A stretch of DNA of 64,000 bases from Porphyromonas gingivalis ATCC 33277 (GCF_000010505.1 NC_010729.1:416001-480000); one strand, 5' to 3'; numbered from the stretch's first letter, positions 1-9,216 are shown. Made by a program: numbers and translations. Notes: a model not told the origin generated them from the letters alone.

Positions 1-477
1 GAGAGAAACCCGAAAGCCAAATCGTGTCCGAAGTGCGGATTGATTTATTATGCCAATCCTTCTGCTGCGACGGCTTGTTTCATTACCGATAGTGCGGGCA
101 GACTATTGGCCGTGCGCCGAGCCAAAGATCCGGCCAAAGGCACACTCGATTTGCCCGGCGGCTTTATGGATATGGACGAAACGGCAGAAGAGGGTATCAT
201 CAGAGAGATCCGTGAGGAGACAGGAATAGAAGTCGAAGCAGTATCTTATCTTTTCTCGCTTCCCAATATCTATCCCTACGGAGGGATGCGCGTCCATACG
301 GCCGATTTGTTTTTTGCAGCTCAAGTTTCTGATTTTTCCTCAGCCATAGCAAGTGATGATGCAGCCGAATTGGTGATATTGGCTCCGGACGATATAACCC
401 TTGAAGACTTCGGATTGGAATCCATACATCAGGCTGTGGGGCGTTGGTTAGCCCGAAAAAAGAATCAAAATCGATGA
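1..477 (+). CDS. Nudix hydrolase with zinc ribbon, 5' end outside window
   Basis: The frame is open from base 1 and no start is visible, so the gene is cut by the window edge. The visible part begins with a CPKCG zinc-ribbon half and the YYANPSAA stretch typical of NADH-pyrophosphatase-like Nudix proteins; the first CxxC must lie upstream. The Nudix box follows at visible residues 53-75 (GGFMDMDE...REIREETGI), with all catalytic glutamates of the GX5EX7REUXEEXGU pattern. Such enzymes hydrolyse nucleoside diphosphates linked to another moiety, probably in the cytoplasm; the substrate cannot be read from the sequence. The stop overlaps the start of the next gene by 4 bp (ATGA), so the two are probably translationally coupled. 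Confidence 0.9.
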   Translation, partial: ERNPKAKSCPKCGLIYYANPSAATACFITDSAGRLLAVRRAKDPAKGTLDLPGGFMDMDETAEEGIIREIREETGIEVEAVSYLFSLPNIYPYGGMRVHTADLFFAAQVSDFSSAIASDDAAELVILAPDDITLEDFGLESIHQAVGRWLARKKNQNR

Positions 478-1385
478 AGATCCTCAAAAATCTGGCACTA
501 CCCATTGCCATGGCTTTGGGGGTATTGGCATGGCCTATACTGTCGCCGCTTTCTTTTCTGATACCCTACATGATCTTTCTGATGCTCTTCTTTACCTTCT
601 TAAAGATCTCTCCTCGGGATATGCACTTCTCCCGACTGCATCTGCTGTTAGCCCTTATACAAATTACACTCGCTATAGGAGGATTTTTCGCTTTTAGGTT
701 GCTCGATCCCATCGTGGCAGAAGGCGTTATGATCTGCTTTATCTGTCCTGCTGCCACGGCTTCGTCCGTCATCATCGGAATGCTCGGAGGCAATATCGCC
801 TTCGGTGCTACGTATGTGCTGCTTACCCACATGGGAGTAGCGGTATTGGGGCCTTTGCTGTTTTCTTCGCTGAGTACGGCACATGCCGATATGCCGTTTT
901 GGTCTTCCGTCATCCATATTCTTTGGGGTGTCTTGCCTCTGGTAGTGGTTCCTCTATTGGCTGCTTGGATCATTCGTTTCACGACCCCTCGGACACATGC
1001 CCGGCTTCTGCGCATTCCCCAAATGGCTTTTTGGCTATGGGTTGCCTCGCTGGCTATCATCATGGCCAAAACGACAGGCTATGTGATAGCACAAGGCTCC
1101 GACAGCATCCGTTTGGAACTGCTGTTGGCGTTGGGTGGTCTGCTAAGCTGTTTGCTGCAGTTCGGGTTGGGCAAGTGGCTAAGCAAACGATATTTGAAAG
1201 AAAGCATTACGGCCGGCCAGGCATTGGGGCAAAAAAACACTTCGCTTGCCATTTGGATGTCGCTTACCTATTTGAATCCGATAGCTTCTATCGCACCTGC
1301 AAGCTATGTGGTATGGCAAAATTCGCTCAATTCCATCCAAATCTGGCTATACGATAAACGAAAGAATAAAACCGACAGACAATGA
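474..1385 (+). CDS. Bile acid:sodium symporter (BASS) family transporter
   Basis: A 303-aa integral membrane protein with about ten hydrophobic segments. The central stretch with CPAATASS and GGNIAFGATY and the late GQALGQKNTSLA stretch are the discontinuous-helix regions that form the sodium and substrate site in the BASS fold. The ATG at 474 was chosen because it overlaps the upstream Nudix stop; an upstream non-ATG start would add ten residues. Bacterial BASS proteins carry bile acids, pantoate, ketoacids or other organic anions, and the substrate here is unknown. It overlaps the next gene by 4 bp, giving a three-gene operon Nudix-BASS-DUF695. Confidence 0.85.
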   Translation: MKILKNLALPIAMALGVLAWPILSPLSFLIPYMIFLMLFFTFLKISPRDMHFSRLHLLLALIQITLAIGGFFAFRLLDPIVAEGVMICFICPAATASSVIIGMLGGNIAFGATYVLLTHMGVAVLGPLLFSSLSTAHADMPFWSSVIHILWGVLPLVVVPLLAAWIIRFTTPRTHARLLRIPQMAFWLWVASLAIIMAKTTGYVIAQGSDSIRLELLLALGGLLSCLLQFGLGKWLSKRYLKESITAGQALGQKNTSLAIWMSLTYLNPIASIAPASYVVWQNSLNSIQIWLYDKRKNKTDRQ

Positions 1386-1819
1386 AACTAACAGACCGAT
1401 GGTTTACTTCCATCAGTGAGGATGAGAAGGGCAACATAGTATTCGTCAATGGACGCTTGGAGCTTGACGAATTCCGACTGAGTGGCAAGCTGAAAATCCG
1501 AATCGAAATACGCTGGTCTTACGAAGCCGACGAACAAGGTCTGCCTACAGAATCGGCAGGCAAACAGATCGAAGAGATCGAGCTGCTCATCCGTAAGGCT
1601 ATGGAAAAGGACAAGTTGGCCATCATGACAGGCAACTATACCGGAGGCGGAACAAAGTATTGGGTCTATTATGCCCGTACTGAACGAGTATTCGGCGAAC
1701 GGCTCAATGAGGTGTTGGCCCCTTACGAAACATTACCGCTGGAGATAGAATGCGAAGTCGATACCGACTGGGAAGAGTACCTCGATATGCTCTCCATGAA
1801 AGACGAAAATTCGATATAG
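1382..1819 (+). CDS. DUF695-family protein
   Basis: A 145-aa soluble protein with no signal peptide or membrane segment. The start DRWFTSISEDEKGN and the late segment PLEIECEVDTDWEEY look like the DUF695 family, which has no established biochemical function. Its ATG overlaps the transporter stop (ATGA), so it belongs to the same operon. It converges on xerD, with only about 40 bp between the two stops and no clear hairpin there. The family assignment is from pattern memory. Confidence 0.7.
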   Translation: MKLTDRWFTSISEDEKGNIVFVNGRLELDEFRLSGKLKIRIEIRWSYEADEQGLPTESAGKQIEEIELLIRKAMEKDKLAIMTGNYTGGGTKYWVYYARTERVFGERLNEVLAPYETLPLEIECEVDTDWEEYLDMLSMKDENSI

Positions 1820-1858
1820 CCATTATGCCATCTCTCTGTGGCGAGGGGAGCTATTTTC

Positions 1859-2785
1859 TTATTGGTCAGCTTCGGAACCGGATCGACGATAGGATTGATT
1901 GCGCGGATGGTAGGTCTCGATTTCATGCCGGAGAGTTTCCCTGTCGATATGGGTATAGATCTCTGTCGTGGCAATGTTCTCATGGCCAAGCATGAGCTGA
2001 ATGGCCTGCAGATTAGCTCCTCCCTCGAGCAGATGGGTGGCAAAGCTGTGACGGAATGTATGGGGGCTGATACTCTTCGTTATACCGGCTTCTTCTGCCA
2101 GCTTCTTGATCATGACGAAAACCATGATGCGGGAGATGGCTTTGCCGCGATTGCTCAGAAACACGTACTCCTCCTGTCCAAGAACAGGGGTCGGGCGTTC
2201 GGGATCGGACAGATACCGCTTCAGCTCGGTGATAGCAGTCTCGCTCATGGGTACAAGACGCTGTTTGCGCCCTTTGCCATCGATACGCAAAAATGATTCG
2301 TTGAGGAAGAGATTGCTGAATTTCAAAGAAGTCAGTTCGCTGACACGCAGACCACAGCTATAGAGTATTTCCAGAATGGCGCGATTGCGTTGGGCTCCCT
2401 GAGCTGCCGGATCGATCGCTCCGATCAATCGATCGACCTCTTCGATGGTCAATACCGTAGGCAGATGGACACCGATGCGAGGGCCTTCGAGCAACTCGGT
2501 AGGATCCGCTTCGATATACTCTTCCAAAACGAGGAAGCGGAAGAAGCTCTTGACGCCGCTGATGATACGCGCTATCGAACGCGCACTGATGCCGAGGTCA
2601 TACAATTCGGCTACAAAATGTTGAAGATTTTCATACGAAACCTCTCGAAAAGAGATGTTTTCAGCCGTGAGATAAGAGTCTAACTTGCTCAAATCCTTTA
2701 AGTAAGCATCCACACTGTTGGGCGTCAGGTGAAGCTCCAAACTGAGGTAGGACTTGTAACGCTTGGAAAGGCTATCTTCTATCAT
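1859..2785 (-). CDS. xerD: Tyrosine recombinase XerD
   Basis: A 308-aa site-specific recombinase, the usual XerD length. An N-terminal SAM-like DNA-binding domain spans about residues 1-100. The catalytic domain shows R147 (CGLRVSEL), the beta-hairpin lysine near 171 (DGKGRKQR), H242 and R245 (HTFRHSFATHLLEGG), H268 (LGHENI) and the nucleophile Y277 (TTEIYTHI). XerC/XerD resolve chromosome dimers at dif during division. The ATG at 2785 is preferred over an in-frame TTG two codons upstream. No integrase-style neighbours or attachment sites are seen, which favours the housekeeping role over a mobile element, though XerC/XerD-type paralogues are hard to tell apart by eye. Confidence 0.9.
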   Translation of the reverse strand: MIEDSLSKRYKSYLSLELHLTPNSVDAYLKDLSKLDSYLTAENISFREVSYENLQHFVAELYDLGISARSIARIISGVKSFFRFLVLEEYIEADPTELLEGPRIGVHLPTVLTIEEVDRLIGAIDPAAQGAQRNRAILEILYSCGLRVSELTSLKFSNLFLNESFLRIDGKGRKQRLVPMSETAITELKRYLSDPERPTPVLGQEEYVFLSNRGKAISRIMVFVMIKKLAEEAGITKSISPHTFRHSFATHLLEGGANLQAIQLMLGHENIATTEIYTHIDRETLRHEIETYHPRNQSYRRSGSEADQ

Positions 2786-2798
2786 TGTCAAATATCTA

Positions 2799-2806
2799 TA
2801 CCTTTG
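2799..2806 (+). promoter_or_regulatory. Promoter -7 element for aroQ
   Basis: TACCTTTG matches the Bacteroidetes -7 consensus TAnnTTTG. It sits just outside the divergent xerD start and about 97 bp before the aroQ ATG. No clear TTTG is found 19-20 bp upstream, so strength is uncertain. Confidence 0.5.
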
Positions 2807-2902
2807 TAGAGGTTGTGTGCCAACCTATGCACACACCGGAACGAGAGTCTGCGCCGTAAGCCGTTTTTTTATGGCTCTGCCTCCCAAAGATAAACAATCG
2901 TT

Positions 2903-3328
2903 ATGAAGCTTATACACATTATCAATGGCCCCAATCTGGCGTCGCTGGGCAAGCGAGAACCGGAAATCTACGGCACTCGTTCGTTCGATGCTTATCTCGA
3001 AGATTTGCGAGACCTTTATCCCGATGCTACCATCTCTTACTATCATAGCAACCATGAGGGCGAGCTGATCGATGCCCTTTACCGCGCCGAGCAAAGCGGT
3101 GCCGTGGGGGTAGTGCTCAATGCCGGTGGTTATACGCACACGTCCATTGCCTTGCTGGATGCCATCCGAGCCATCAGCATCCCTGTAGTGGAGGTACATA
3201 TCAGCTCCATCTTTGCACGCGAGGAATACCGCCGGCAGTCGATGATCGCGCCGGCTTGTCGGGGAGTCATATCAGGTTTCGGTCTGGAGAGTTACCGGTT
3301 GGCAGTAGACTTTCTGGTCAGAGAATAA
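2903..3328 (+). CDS. aroQ: 3-dehydroquinate dehydratase, type II
   Basis: A 141-aa enzyme of the shikimate pathway that removes water from 3-dehydroquinate to give 3-dehydroshikimate. The type II signature NGPNLASLGKREPEIYG is at residues 8-24, with the catalytic tyrosine (Y23) and the flexible-loop arginine R18. H79 (GGYTHTS) and catalytic H99 (VEVHIS) are present, followed by the substrate-binding arginines near residue 110. Length and motif order fit the dodecameric type II enzymes and not the Schiff-base type I enzyme. It is monocistronic, read away from xerD. Confidence 0.95.
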   Translation: MKLIHIINGPNLASLGKREPEIYGTRSFDAYLEDLRDLYPDATISYYHSNHEGELIDALYRAEQSGAVGVVLNAGGYTHTSIALLDAIRAISIPVVEVHISSIFAREEYRRQSMIAPACRGVISGFGLESYRLAVDFLVRE

Positions 3329-3428
3329 AGCTACGGCATACAAAACGATGGGTCTGAGAAATCATTAGGCCCATATCTTTACAGACTAATACTGCTCTGG
3401 AAATAGATCTGGTCAAATATCAGATCTC

Positions 3429-4079
3429 ATGCAAACGCTAAGGAGTATGACCATCGACGAATATATTGCGACACACACATCGGCCGAACCGCCCCTCTTG
3501 CAAAAGTTGGATCGGGATGCTCATCTGCACCTGATGCGTCCGCGGATGCTCTCCGGACACCTGCAGGGACGTTTTTTGTCGATGATCTCTCATCTGATGA
3601 GACCACGCCGGATCTTGGAGATCGGCACCTATACCGGCTATGCCTCTCTCTGCTTGGCAGAGGGATTGACTCCGGACGGACTGCTCCACACACTGGAGCG
3701 CGACGACGAGATGGAGGACTTCATCCGCCGCTATCTGGAGGCATCGGATTTGGGGGGTAAGATCAGATTACATATTGGGGAGGCCTTGGATCTACTACCG
3801 GACCTGGTCAAGAACGAACGCTTCGATCTGATTTATATGGATGCAGACAAGAGACAATACACCCTTTACTATGAAATGATCATAGACCACCTGCCTCCCG
3901 GAGCACTCATCCTGGCCGATAATACGCTGTGGGACGGTAAAGTGGTGGCCGAGCCTCTTCCGACCGATAGCCAGACACAGGGTATCCTTCGCTTCAACGA
4001 AAAGGTCTTGCAGGATGAACGTGTGGAGAACTTGATAGTTCCGATGCGCGACGGGTTGAGCATGATTCGTGTACGATGA
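3429..4079 (+). CDS. Class I SAM-dependent O-methyltransferase
   Basis: A 216-aa protein of the caffeoyl-CoA/catechol O-methyltransferase type (Methyltransf_3). Motif I ILEIGTYTGYASL lies at residues 62-74 and binds SAM. The metal-binding segment DLIYMDADKRQY follows near residue 135, and ILADNTLWDG after it; both are typical of divalent-cation-dependent members. The native substrate in anaerobic Bacteroidetes is not known. A poor promoter match (TATCTTTA near 3376) precedes it. It lies just upstream of tpx on the same strand. Confidence 0.88.
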   Translation: MQTLRSMTIDEYIATHTSAEPPLLQKLDRDAHLHLMRPRMLSGHLQGRFLSMISHLMRPRRILEIGTYTGYASLCLAEGLTPDGLLHTLERDDEMEDFIRRYLEASDLGGKIRLHIGEALDLLPDLVKNERFDLIYMDADKRQYTLYYEMIIDHLPPGALILADNTLWDGKVVAEPLPTDSQTQGILRFNEKVLQDERVENLIVPMRDGLSMIRVR

Positions 4080-4160
4080 ACAATAAGACGAACTCCTTGT
4101 TTTAGGAATAAAGATATGATTACAATGAGTCTAAAAATATTTCTAACAGCATTATCAGTT

Positions 4161-4664
4161 ATGGCAACAGTAACATTACAAGGCAAAATCAACATCAATA
4201 CTAATGGACAGCTCCCGGGCGTAGGTTCAGTTGCTCCCGACTTCAAAGCCGTGAAGGCTGATTTGAGCGAAGTATCGCTCTCGGAATTCAAAGGAAAAAG
4301 AGTGGTAATCAACATATTCCCCAGTATAGATACAGGTGTCTGTGCAGCCAGCGTACGCCGTTTCAATCAGGAAGCATCTTCTTTGGACAATACGGTAGTA
4401 CTCTGCCTTTCCAAGGACCTGCCTTTTGCACAGGCTCGCTTCTGTGGTGCCGAAGGTCTGGACAAGGTTATCACCGTTTCAGCTTTCCGCTGCGACTGCT
4501 TTGAGAAGGGTTATGGTCTGTTGATGACCGATGGCCCTTTGAAAGGTCTCTTGGCTCGTGCCGTCGTTGTGGTGGACGAAAACGGTAAGATCATTTACGA
4601 AGAGCTTGTTCCCGAGATCACTCAAGAGCCGAATTATGAAGCTGCTATCGCTGCACTGAAGTAA
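4161..4664 (+). CDS. tpx: Thiol peroxidase (atypical 2-Cys peroxiredoxin)
   Basis: A 167-aa peroxiredoxin that reduces hydroperoxides with electrons from thioredoxin, probably part of oxidative-stress defence in this anaerobe. With the ATG at 4161 the peroxidatic cysteine is C61 ([13 protein letters not shown]) and the resolving cysteine is C95 (ARFCGAEGL), exactly the numbering of E. coli Tpx. That is why this start was chosen over an in-frame ATG at 4116, which would add a 15-residue hydrophobic leader. A secreted form from the longer start cannot be excluded. A hairpin terminator follows 25 bp after the stop. Confidence 0.93.
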   Translation: MATVTLQGKININTNGQLPGVGSVAPDFKAVKADLSEVSLSEFKGKRVVINIFPSIDTGVCAASVRRFNQEASSLDNTVVLCLSKDLPFAQARFCGAEGLDKVITVSAFRCDCFEKGYGLLMTDGPLKGLLARAVVVVDENGKIIYEELVPEITQEPNYEAAIAALK

Positions 4665-4688
4665 TTTCGTTCAAATATCAAATATTTT

Positions 4689-4722
4689 CGGGGCTGTGTT
4701 CAATTTCATTGGCACAGCCCCG
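4689..4722 (+). terminator. Stem-loop terminator after tpx
   Basis: CGGGGCTGTG pairs with CACAGCCCCG, a perfect 10-bp stem with a 14-nt loop, followed by a T-rich tail. It belongs to the GGCTGTG terminator type seen at three other sites in the window. Confidence 0.75.
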
Positions 4723-4859
4723 ATTCCATTTTCAGTATCTACCAAACCGTTTCGATGCGCTTCTCTCTTTTTATCATAAAAGAAAAAGGTTGGAGGAATG
4801 GCTGTAAATTGTGAAGAGAGAGGTCGGAAGGAGCCTGAAATCAATGGGTCGGAAAGCCT

Positions 4860-5357
4860 TTAGTATTTGGTCTTATCCGTTTTTTCTGTCCAAAGACGAA
4901 AAGAATGGAGTGCTTCATCCTGCAGTATCGGGATGATCGGAGTAGAGCGGTTATCCATAGGACGAGCCAGCTCTTGATAGATAAAATCGTCATCGAATCC
5001 TATATCGGCAGCATCCTGCCGATTGTTGCCATAGAAAATCCGATCTATGCGTGCCCAATAGATGGCTCCGAGGCACATCGGACACGGCTCGCATGAAGTA
5101 TAAATGGTACATCCTGAAAGATCGAAAGTGCCGAGCCGCTTACAAGCCATACGAATACAATTCACTTCTGCATGCGCTGTGGGGTCATTGTCGAGGGTCA
5201 CACGATTGCTCGTCGCTGCAATGATCTCTCCATCTTTTACTATCACAGCACCAAAGGGCCCCCCTCCATTGGCAACGCTTTCGTCGGCCAATCGGATCGC
5301 TTCGCGCATCATCTCCTTATCCTGTTCCGTATGATTCATTGTATTGTGCATGTTCAA
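4860..5357 (-). CDS. guaD: Guanine deaminase-like cytidine/deoxycytidylate deaminase fold protein
   Basis: A 165-aa zinc deaminase. The zinc ligands and catalytic glutamate are H62-A-E64 (PTAHAEV) and PCPMC at residues 91-95. The middle and C-terminal parts (GGPFGAVIVKDGEII, LGAIYWARID, AADIGFDDDFIYQE) resemble Bacillus GuaD more than tRNA adenosine deaminase TadA, so guanine to xanthine is the likely reaction. A second possible start lies six codons inside (residue 7). The gene is read in the same direction as the CvfB-like gene 27 bp upstream. Confidence 0.85.
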   Translation of the reverse strand: MNMHNTMNHTEQDKEMMREAIRLADESVANGGGPFGAVIVKDGEIIAATSNRVTLDNDPTAHAEVNCIRMACKRLGTFDLSGCTIYTSCEPCPMCLGAIYWARIDRIFYGNNRQDAADIGFDDDFIYQELARPMDNRSTPIIPILQDEALHSFRLWTEKTDKTKY

Positions 5358-5384
5358 TTGTTTGCTTCCGGTAGGTTTGTCGGC

Positions 5385-6248
5385 TTATGCTTCAGGAGTA
5401 GATACAGTTTCGTTCAGAGCGATTGCCGTAGGAGCGATCCCGATCAAACGGCGACGATAGAGCATTCCGACAGCCATTTTGAACGTTTTCTTGCTCATAC
5501 CGGTATGTTGCATAATTTCCTCGGGCGAACTCTTATCCCCGATGGGAAGCCGACCGCCTCTTCTTTGGAGCATGTGTAGCAGTCGTTCGCTCTCGGAGTC
5601 AATACGGTCATAGCCTATCGGTTTGAGCGAGAGGTCGATTTTACCATCGTCACGGAGGCGAATCACGAAAGCTTTCACTTGTGCCCCGATAGCCAAAGGC
5701 ATCGGTAGCGTATCGGAATAGATCATCCCCCAATGGGTATGATCCACGATCATGCGATAACCCGGATCGATTCGTTCGTAAACCAGTGCTGACACCTCGT
5801 CCCCAGGGGAGTAGGATGGGGGAATGTTGCCCAAATGTTTGGACAATTTCGCCGAGCCAACGATCTTACCGCTCACATGATCGATATAAGCATAGACGAA
5901 ATAGCGTCCGCCTTCTCGAATGAGCTGCGTCTGTTCTCGAAAAGGAACGAAGAGATCCTTGTGTATGCCCCATTCCATATACGCCCCACTATCTGTGACG
6001 GAGACGGCATGCAGTAGAGCCACCTGTCCCACTTCGACAAGCGGCCGCATGGTGGTGGCGATGAGTCTGCCTTCATTGTCGTGATAGACGAATACCTCCA
6101 CTTCCATACCAGGTGCAGCATCTGAGGGGAGGTAGCGATTGGGCAACAAAATATCCGTATCGCCTCCATCGAGATATGCCCCGATGGATACGATACGGTC
6201 GATGATCAGACGACCTATGCGTCCGAGCTGGTATTTGCTCCGCTTCAT
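5385..6248 (-). CDS. CvfB/YitL-type S1 RNA-binding protein
   Basis: A 287-aa cytoplasmic protein built of small beta-barrel S1-like domains followed by a winged helix. The start GRIGRLIIDRIVSIGAYLD, the LPNRYLP segment and the GIHKDLFVPFREQ segment match the CvfB family. The C-terminal part (residues 230-287) has the GDKSSPEEIMQHTGMSKKTF pattern of the family's winged helix. CvfB proteins bind RNA and affect virulence-factor expression in Staphylococcus; the role here is not known. Ten bp separate it from the PDZ gene upstream. Confidence 0.85.
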   Translation of the reverse strand: MKRSKYQLGRIGRLIIDRIVSIGAYLDGGDTDILLPNRYLPSDAAPGMEVEVFVYHDNEGRLIATTMRPLVEVGQVALLHAVSVTDSGAYMEWGIHKDLFVPFREQTQLIREGGRYFVYAYIDHVSGKIVGSAKLSKHLGNIPPSYSPGDEVSALVYERIDPGYRMIVDHTHWGMIYSDTLPMPLAIGAQVKAFVIRLRDDGKIDLSLKPIGYDRIDSESERLLHMLQRRGGRLPIGDKSSPEEIMQHTGMSKKTFKMAVGMLYRRRLIGIAPTAIALNETVSTPEA

Positions 6249-6257
6249 CCTCCGGGA

Positions 6258-7676
6258 TTACTCAAGCGTAACTGACGATTCGTCGCGCAGGACGGGTTGC
6301 ACCAAAATAGATTCGGGCATACCATCGCGCTGCACCTGAAAGACGCACGAAGTAATCTGCTGGTCGTTTACGTACGAACGGAAGAAGAAAAGATAGGCAA
6401 AAGCCGGCTTGTATTTGGGCTGTGCCATCATGCGTGCAATCTTCTCGTAGTTCTTGGGTGACCAATAACGACACCCGGCCAAACCATTGGCATCGGTGAA
6501 GATGTCCTCCTCAGTACGGTACTTCATGCTCTTTTTGATGAACTCTTTATAAGCAGAGGAATACTCTTCGGATCCGGACAAAGCAGGAATACCGTTGATA
6601 CTGATGATACGGTCTCCGGCTTTCAGCCCTGCCTTCGCTGCCGGAGAGTCGGGGTCGACTGCTGCCACGAGCGAAAGGTCGTTGGCCTGATAGTACAGCC
6701 CCGTATAGAAGTAACGCTGACTCCGCAGACGGAACGTCGGGTTCTCACGATAGCGAATAAACGGGAATTCCATCATCATCAAAGGCACGTTGTATCGCGC
6801 ATATTCTGCCAACTCCAAAGGTGTGGAAAGGAAATCATTAGACTCGCATTGCCAGAAAATTTGGAGATTGTTCCTGGCATTGATCAGCCGTACGCCGAGC
6901 TGGATTACATAAGGAGCATTGATCTCCTGTGTGCCGGCCGGCATAATGGGGATCGATATCATCCTCTTGTCACGCGGAGAATACTGCCAAGAATTATGAG
7001 GGGCGGAACTATTGAATGAGGTAAAGAGCTTGTTGTTGTCGAACAGATAATAACAATCGACGATTACATCGGGATTGTTTAGCGTCTCCTTCATTCCCAT
7101 GGCACTCAGATATTTGCCCACTTCTTTGTAGACAGCTATATCGATCTCCTCGTTGTCGGGCGAAGAAGCTGCGAAAGAGTATGTACGCAGATTGGTAAAG
7201 TCCGCTTTGGTCGATGTCTTGACTTTGTATGGACGCACGATACGGCGATCGCTGGCATCCTGCAAGCTATAGAAGCTGAAAGAGCGTGCCAACTGACGTT
7301 CGGACAGAATATACCGAGACTGGCAGTCACGTCCTAAGGTGATTTGCTTGGTCCCCGACAGATCGGAGACCTCCAGTCGGGTCGTGTTTCCACTGATCAG
7401 GAGCTTCTGAAAATCCACTTCGTCCAGCGAAGCAGTAGCCTTTCCGTCCACTTTTTCAATGACATCGCCGGGTTTGAGTCCCGCCACATCGGCAGCACTG
7501 CCCGGCTCTACCGTGATGATAACAGGCCTATTGGCACCCCAATGCTCATTATAGCTGATTTGGTACTGCATACCGATGCGACAGACCTGATCGCTCCCCG
7601 TTGCGGACTGGGCCGAGGTCGCTGTTGCTGAAAACAATGTAGCGATTGCTATAGCAAATAAACGATTCATCTTCAT
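6258..7676 (-). CDS. Secreted PDZ-DUF4136-PDZ protein
   Basis: About 472 aa. A signal peptide with the core LFAIAIATLFSATATSA begins at the ATG at 7676 or 7670; an upstream in-frame start would add a hydrophilic extension and is disfavoured. A first PDZ domain (PGSAADVAGLKPGDVIEKV) is at about residues 45-100. A DUF4136-like segment follows (DFTNLRTYSFAAS ... PDVIVDCYYLFD). A second PDZ domain (DPDSPAAKAGLKAGDRIISI) is in the C-terminal third. No serine protease triad is visible, so it is a PDZ scaffold and not an HtrA protease. Location is probably periplasm or outer membrane; function unknown. Confidence 0.75.
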   Translation of the reverse strand: MKMNRLFAIAIATLFSATATSAQSATGSDQVCRIGMQYQISYNEHWGANRPVIITVEPGSAADVAGLKPGDVIEKVDGKATASLDEVDFQKLLISGNTTRLEVSDLSGTKQITLGRDCQSRYILSERQLARSFSFYSLQDASDRRIVRPYKVKTSTKADFTNLRTYSFAASSPDNEEIDIAVYKEVGKYLSAMGMKETLNNPDVIVDCYYLFDNNKLFTSFNSSAPHNSWQYSPRDKRMISIPIMPAGTQEINAPYVIQLGVRLINARNNLQIFWQCESNDFLSTPLELAEYARYNVPLMMMEFPFIRYRENPTFRLRSQRYFYTGLYYQANDLSLVAAVDPDSPAAKAGLKAGDRIISINGIPALSGSEEYSSAYKEFIKKSMKYRTEEDIFTDANGLAGCRYWSPKNYEKIARMMAQPKYKPAFAYLFFFRSYVNDQQITSCVFQVQRDGMPESILVQPVLRDESSVTLE

Positions 7677-7708
7677 TTCTGCTGATATTTTTATTGGATT
7701 TATACCGG

Positions 7709-8191
7709 TCACAATTTGTTTTTACAGAGGTCAAATATAGTCAAAAGTGCCTGATCGGTGGCCTGAGCGATAACCTCCTCACGAGTACCGCTAAGATGCA
7801 GACAGTGCGCGAAAGTGTCCTCACCGATGACAAGAGCGATCCAAACTGTGCCGACCGGCACCTGATCCGAACCGCCCGAAGGTCCGGCTATTCCCGTAGT
7901 CGCAATTCCTATATTGGCATCAAGCAGGCGGCAAACACCCACAGCCATACTGCGTGCCACAGGCTCGCTGACTACTGTATGGCTCTCAATATCGGCTTGG
8001 GACACTCCCAAAAGGCGTATTTTGATGTCGTTCTGATATGCCACGACCGAACCTCTGAAAAAAGTCGAGGCTCCCGGGCAATGAGTTAGAGCCGAAGCAA
8101 TAGTCCCTCCGGTACAACTCTCGGCAGTAGCCAATGTAAGACCTCGCTCAGTCAAGAGCTTCGCCAGTTCGGAAATAACGGGATTATCCAT
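7709..8191 (-). CDS. pncC: Nicotinamide-nucleotide amidohydrolase (CinA C-terminal domain)
   Basis: A 160-aa stand-alone CinA C-terminal domain. Family motifs seen are LATAESCTGGTIASALT near residue 20, GSVVAYQNDIKIRLLGV near 50, and IATTGIAGPSGGSDQVPVGTVW near 105. PncC deamidates nicotinamide mononucleotide to nicotinate mononucleotide, recycling pyridine nucleotides. The N-terminal MoaB-like domain of full CinA is absent. The start overlaps the tsaD stop by one base (TGATG), so it is probably translationally coupled to tsaD. Confidence 0.9.
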   Translation of the reverse strand: MDNPVISELAKLLTERGLTLATAESCTGGTIASALTHCPGASTFFRGSVVAYQNDIKIRLLGVSQADIESHTVVSEPVARSMAVGVCRLLDANIGIATTGIAGPSGGSDQVPVGTVWIALVIGEDTFAHCLHLSGTREEVIAQATDQALLTIFDLCKNKL

Positions 8192-9216
8192 CAGACCGTG
8201 ATGCGCGAGAATGGAACAGCATCGATGGGGCAGAAATCGCCCTGCAAGTACTTATAGTATCCGGAAATGGCTACCATAGCAGCATTGTCCGTTGTATAGG
8301 CGAATTTGGGAATGAATACAGTCCAGCCATAACGTCGGGCATGGTCATGAAAAGCATCGCGCAGTCCGGTATTGGCCGATACACCGCCGGCCAAGGCCAC
8401 TTGTTTGATGCTATGATCTTTGGCCGCTTGGCGAAGTTTCTTCATCAAGATGTCTATGACCGTGTGCTGAAGAGATGCGCACAGATCGGCCTTGTTCTTT
8501 TCGATGAAGTCGGGATCTTCGACCAGTTTGTCGCGCAGAGTATAGAGGAATGATGTCTTGAGTCCGCTGAAGCTATAGTCGTAACCGGACACATGAGGAC
8601 GGGCAAAGCGGAAAGCATCGGGGTTGCCCTCGGAAGCCAACTTATTGACGATGGGGCCTCCGGGATAACCCAACCCCATCACCTTGGCACATTTGTCGAA
8701 AGCCTCTCCGGCTGCATCGTCGATCGTCTGTCCTATTACCTCCATATCGTAAGGGGAGCGAACCAGAATAATCTGAGAGTTGCCCCCTGAAACCAACAAG
8801 CACAGGAATGGGAAAGAGGGATGCTGTGACTCCTCACCCGGCTCACGAAGAAAGTTGGCCAGGACATGGGCATGAAGATGATTGACTTCCAGCATCGGAA
8901 TGCCCAAGGAAAGAGACAATCCCTTGGCAAAGCTGGTGCCTACAAGGAGCGATCCCAGCAAACCCGGTCCACGAGTGAAAGCGATGGCATCAATTTCTTC
9001 TTTGCGAATGTCGGCACGTTTGATAGCTTCGCTGACTACCGGGACAATGTTCTGCTGATGCGCACGCGATGCCAGTTCGGGAACCACTCCCCCGTAGGCA
9101 TTGTGTACGGCCTGTCCCGCGATCACGTTGCTAAGCATAGTTTCTTTCCTGACCACGGCTGCAGAGGTGTCGTCACAGGAGCTTTCGATCCCCAATATGA
9201 TAATGTCTTTCTTCAT
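8191..9216 (-). CDS. tsaD: tRNA N6-threonylcarbamoyladenosine synthase subunit TsaD
   Basis: A 341-aa ASKHA-fold enzyme. It transfers the threonylcarbamoyl group onto A37 of ANN-decoding tRNAs, working with TsaB and TsaE. The N-terminus IILGIESSCDDTSAAVV and the metal-binding NHLHAHVLANF segment (HxxxH) are diagnostic. ALAGGVSANTGLR near residue 265 is the C-terminal nucleotide-binding motif. The ATG at 9216 gives the normal family length; the open frame continues 27 codons further upstream without family similarity. No tsaB or tsaE lies nearby. Confidence 0.95.
   Translation of the reverse strand: MKKDIIILGIESSCDDTSAAVVRKETMLSNVIAGQAVHNAYGGVVPELASRAHQQNIVPVVSEAIKRADIRKEEIDAIAFTRGPGLLGSLLVGTSFAKGLSLSLGIPMLEVNHLHAHVLANFLREPGEESQHPSFPFLCLLVSGGNSQIILVRSPYDMEVIGQTIDDAAGEAFDKCAKVMGLGYPGGPIVNKLASEGNPDAFRFARPHVSGYDYSFSGLKTSFLYTLRDKLVEDPDFIEKNKADLCASLQHTVIDILMKKLRQAAKDHSIKQVALAGGVSANTGLRDAFHDHARRYGWTVFIPKFAYTTDNAAMVAISGYYKYLQGDFCPIDAVPFSRITV

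Noticed and set aside
1859..2785. Integrase of a mobile element
   Set aside because: Length and motifs fit chromosomal XerD, neighbours are housekeeping genes, and no attachment-site duplication is seen.
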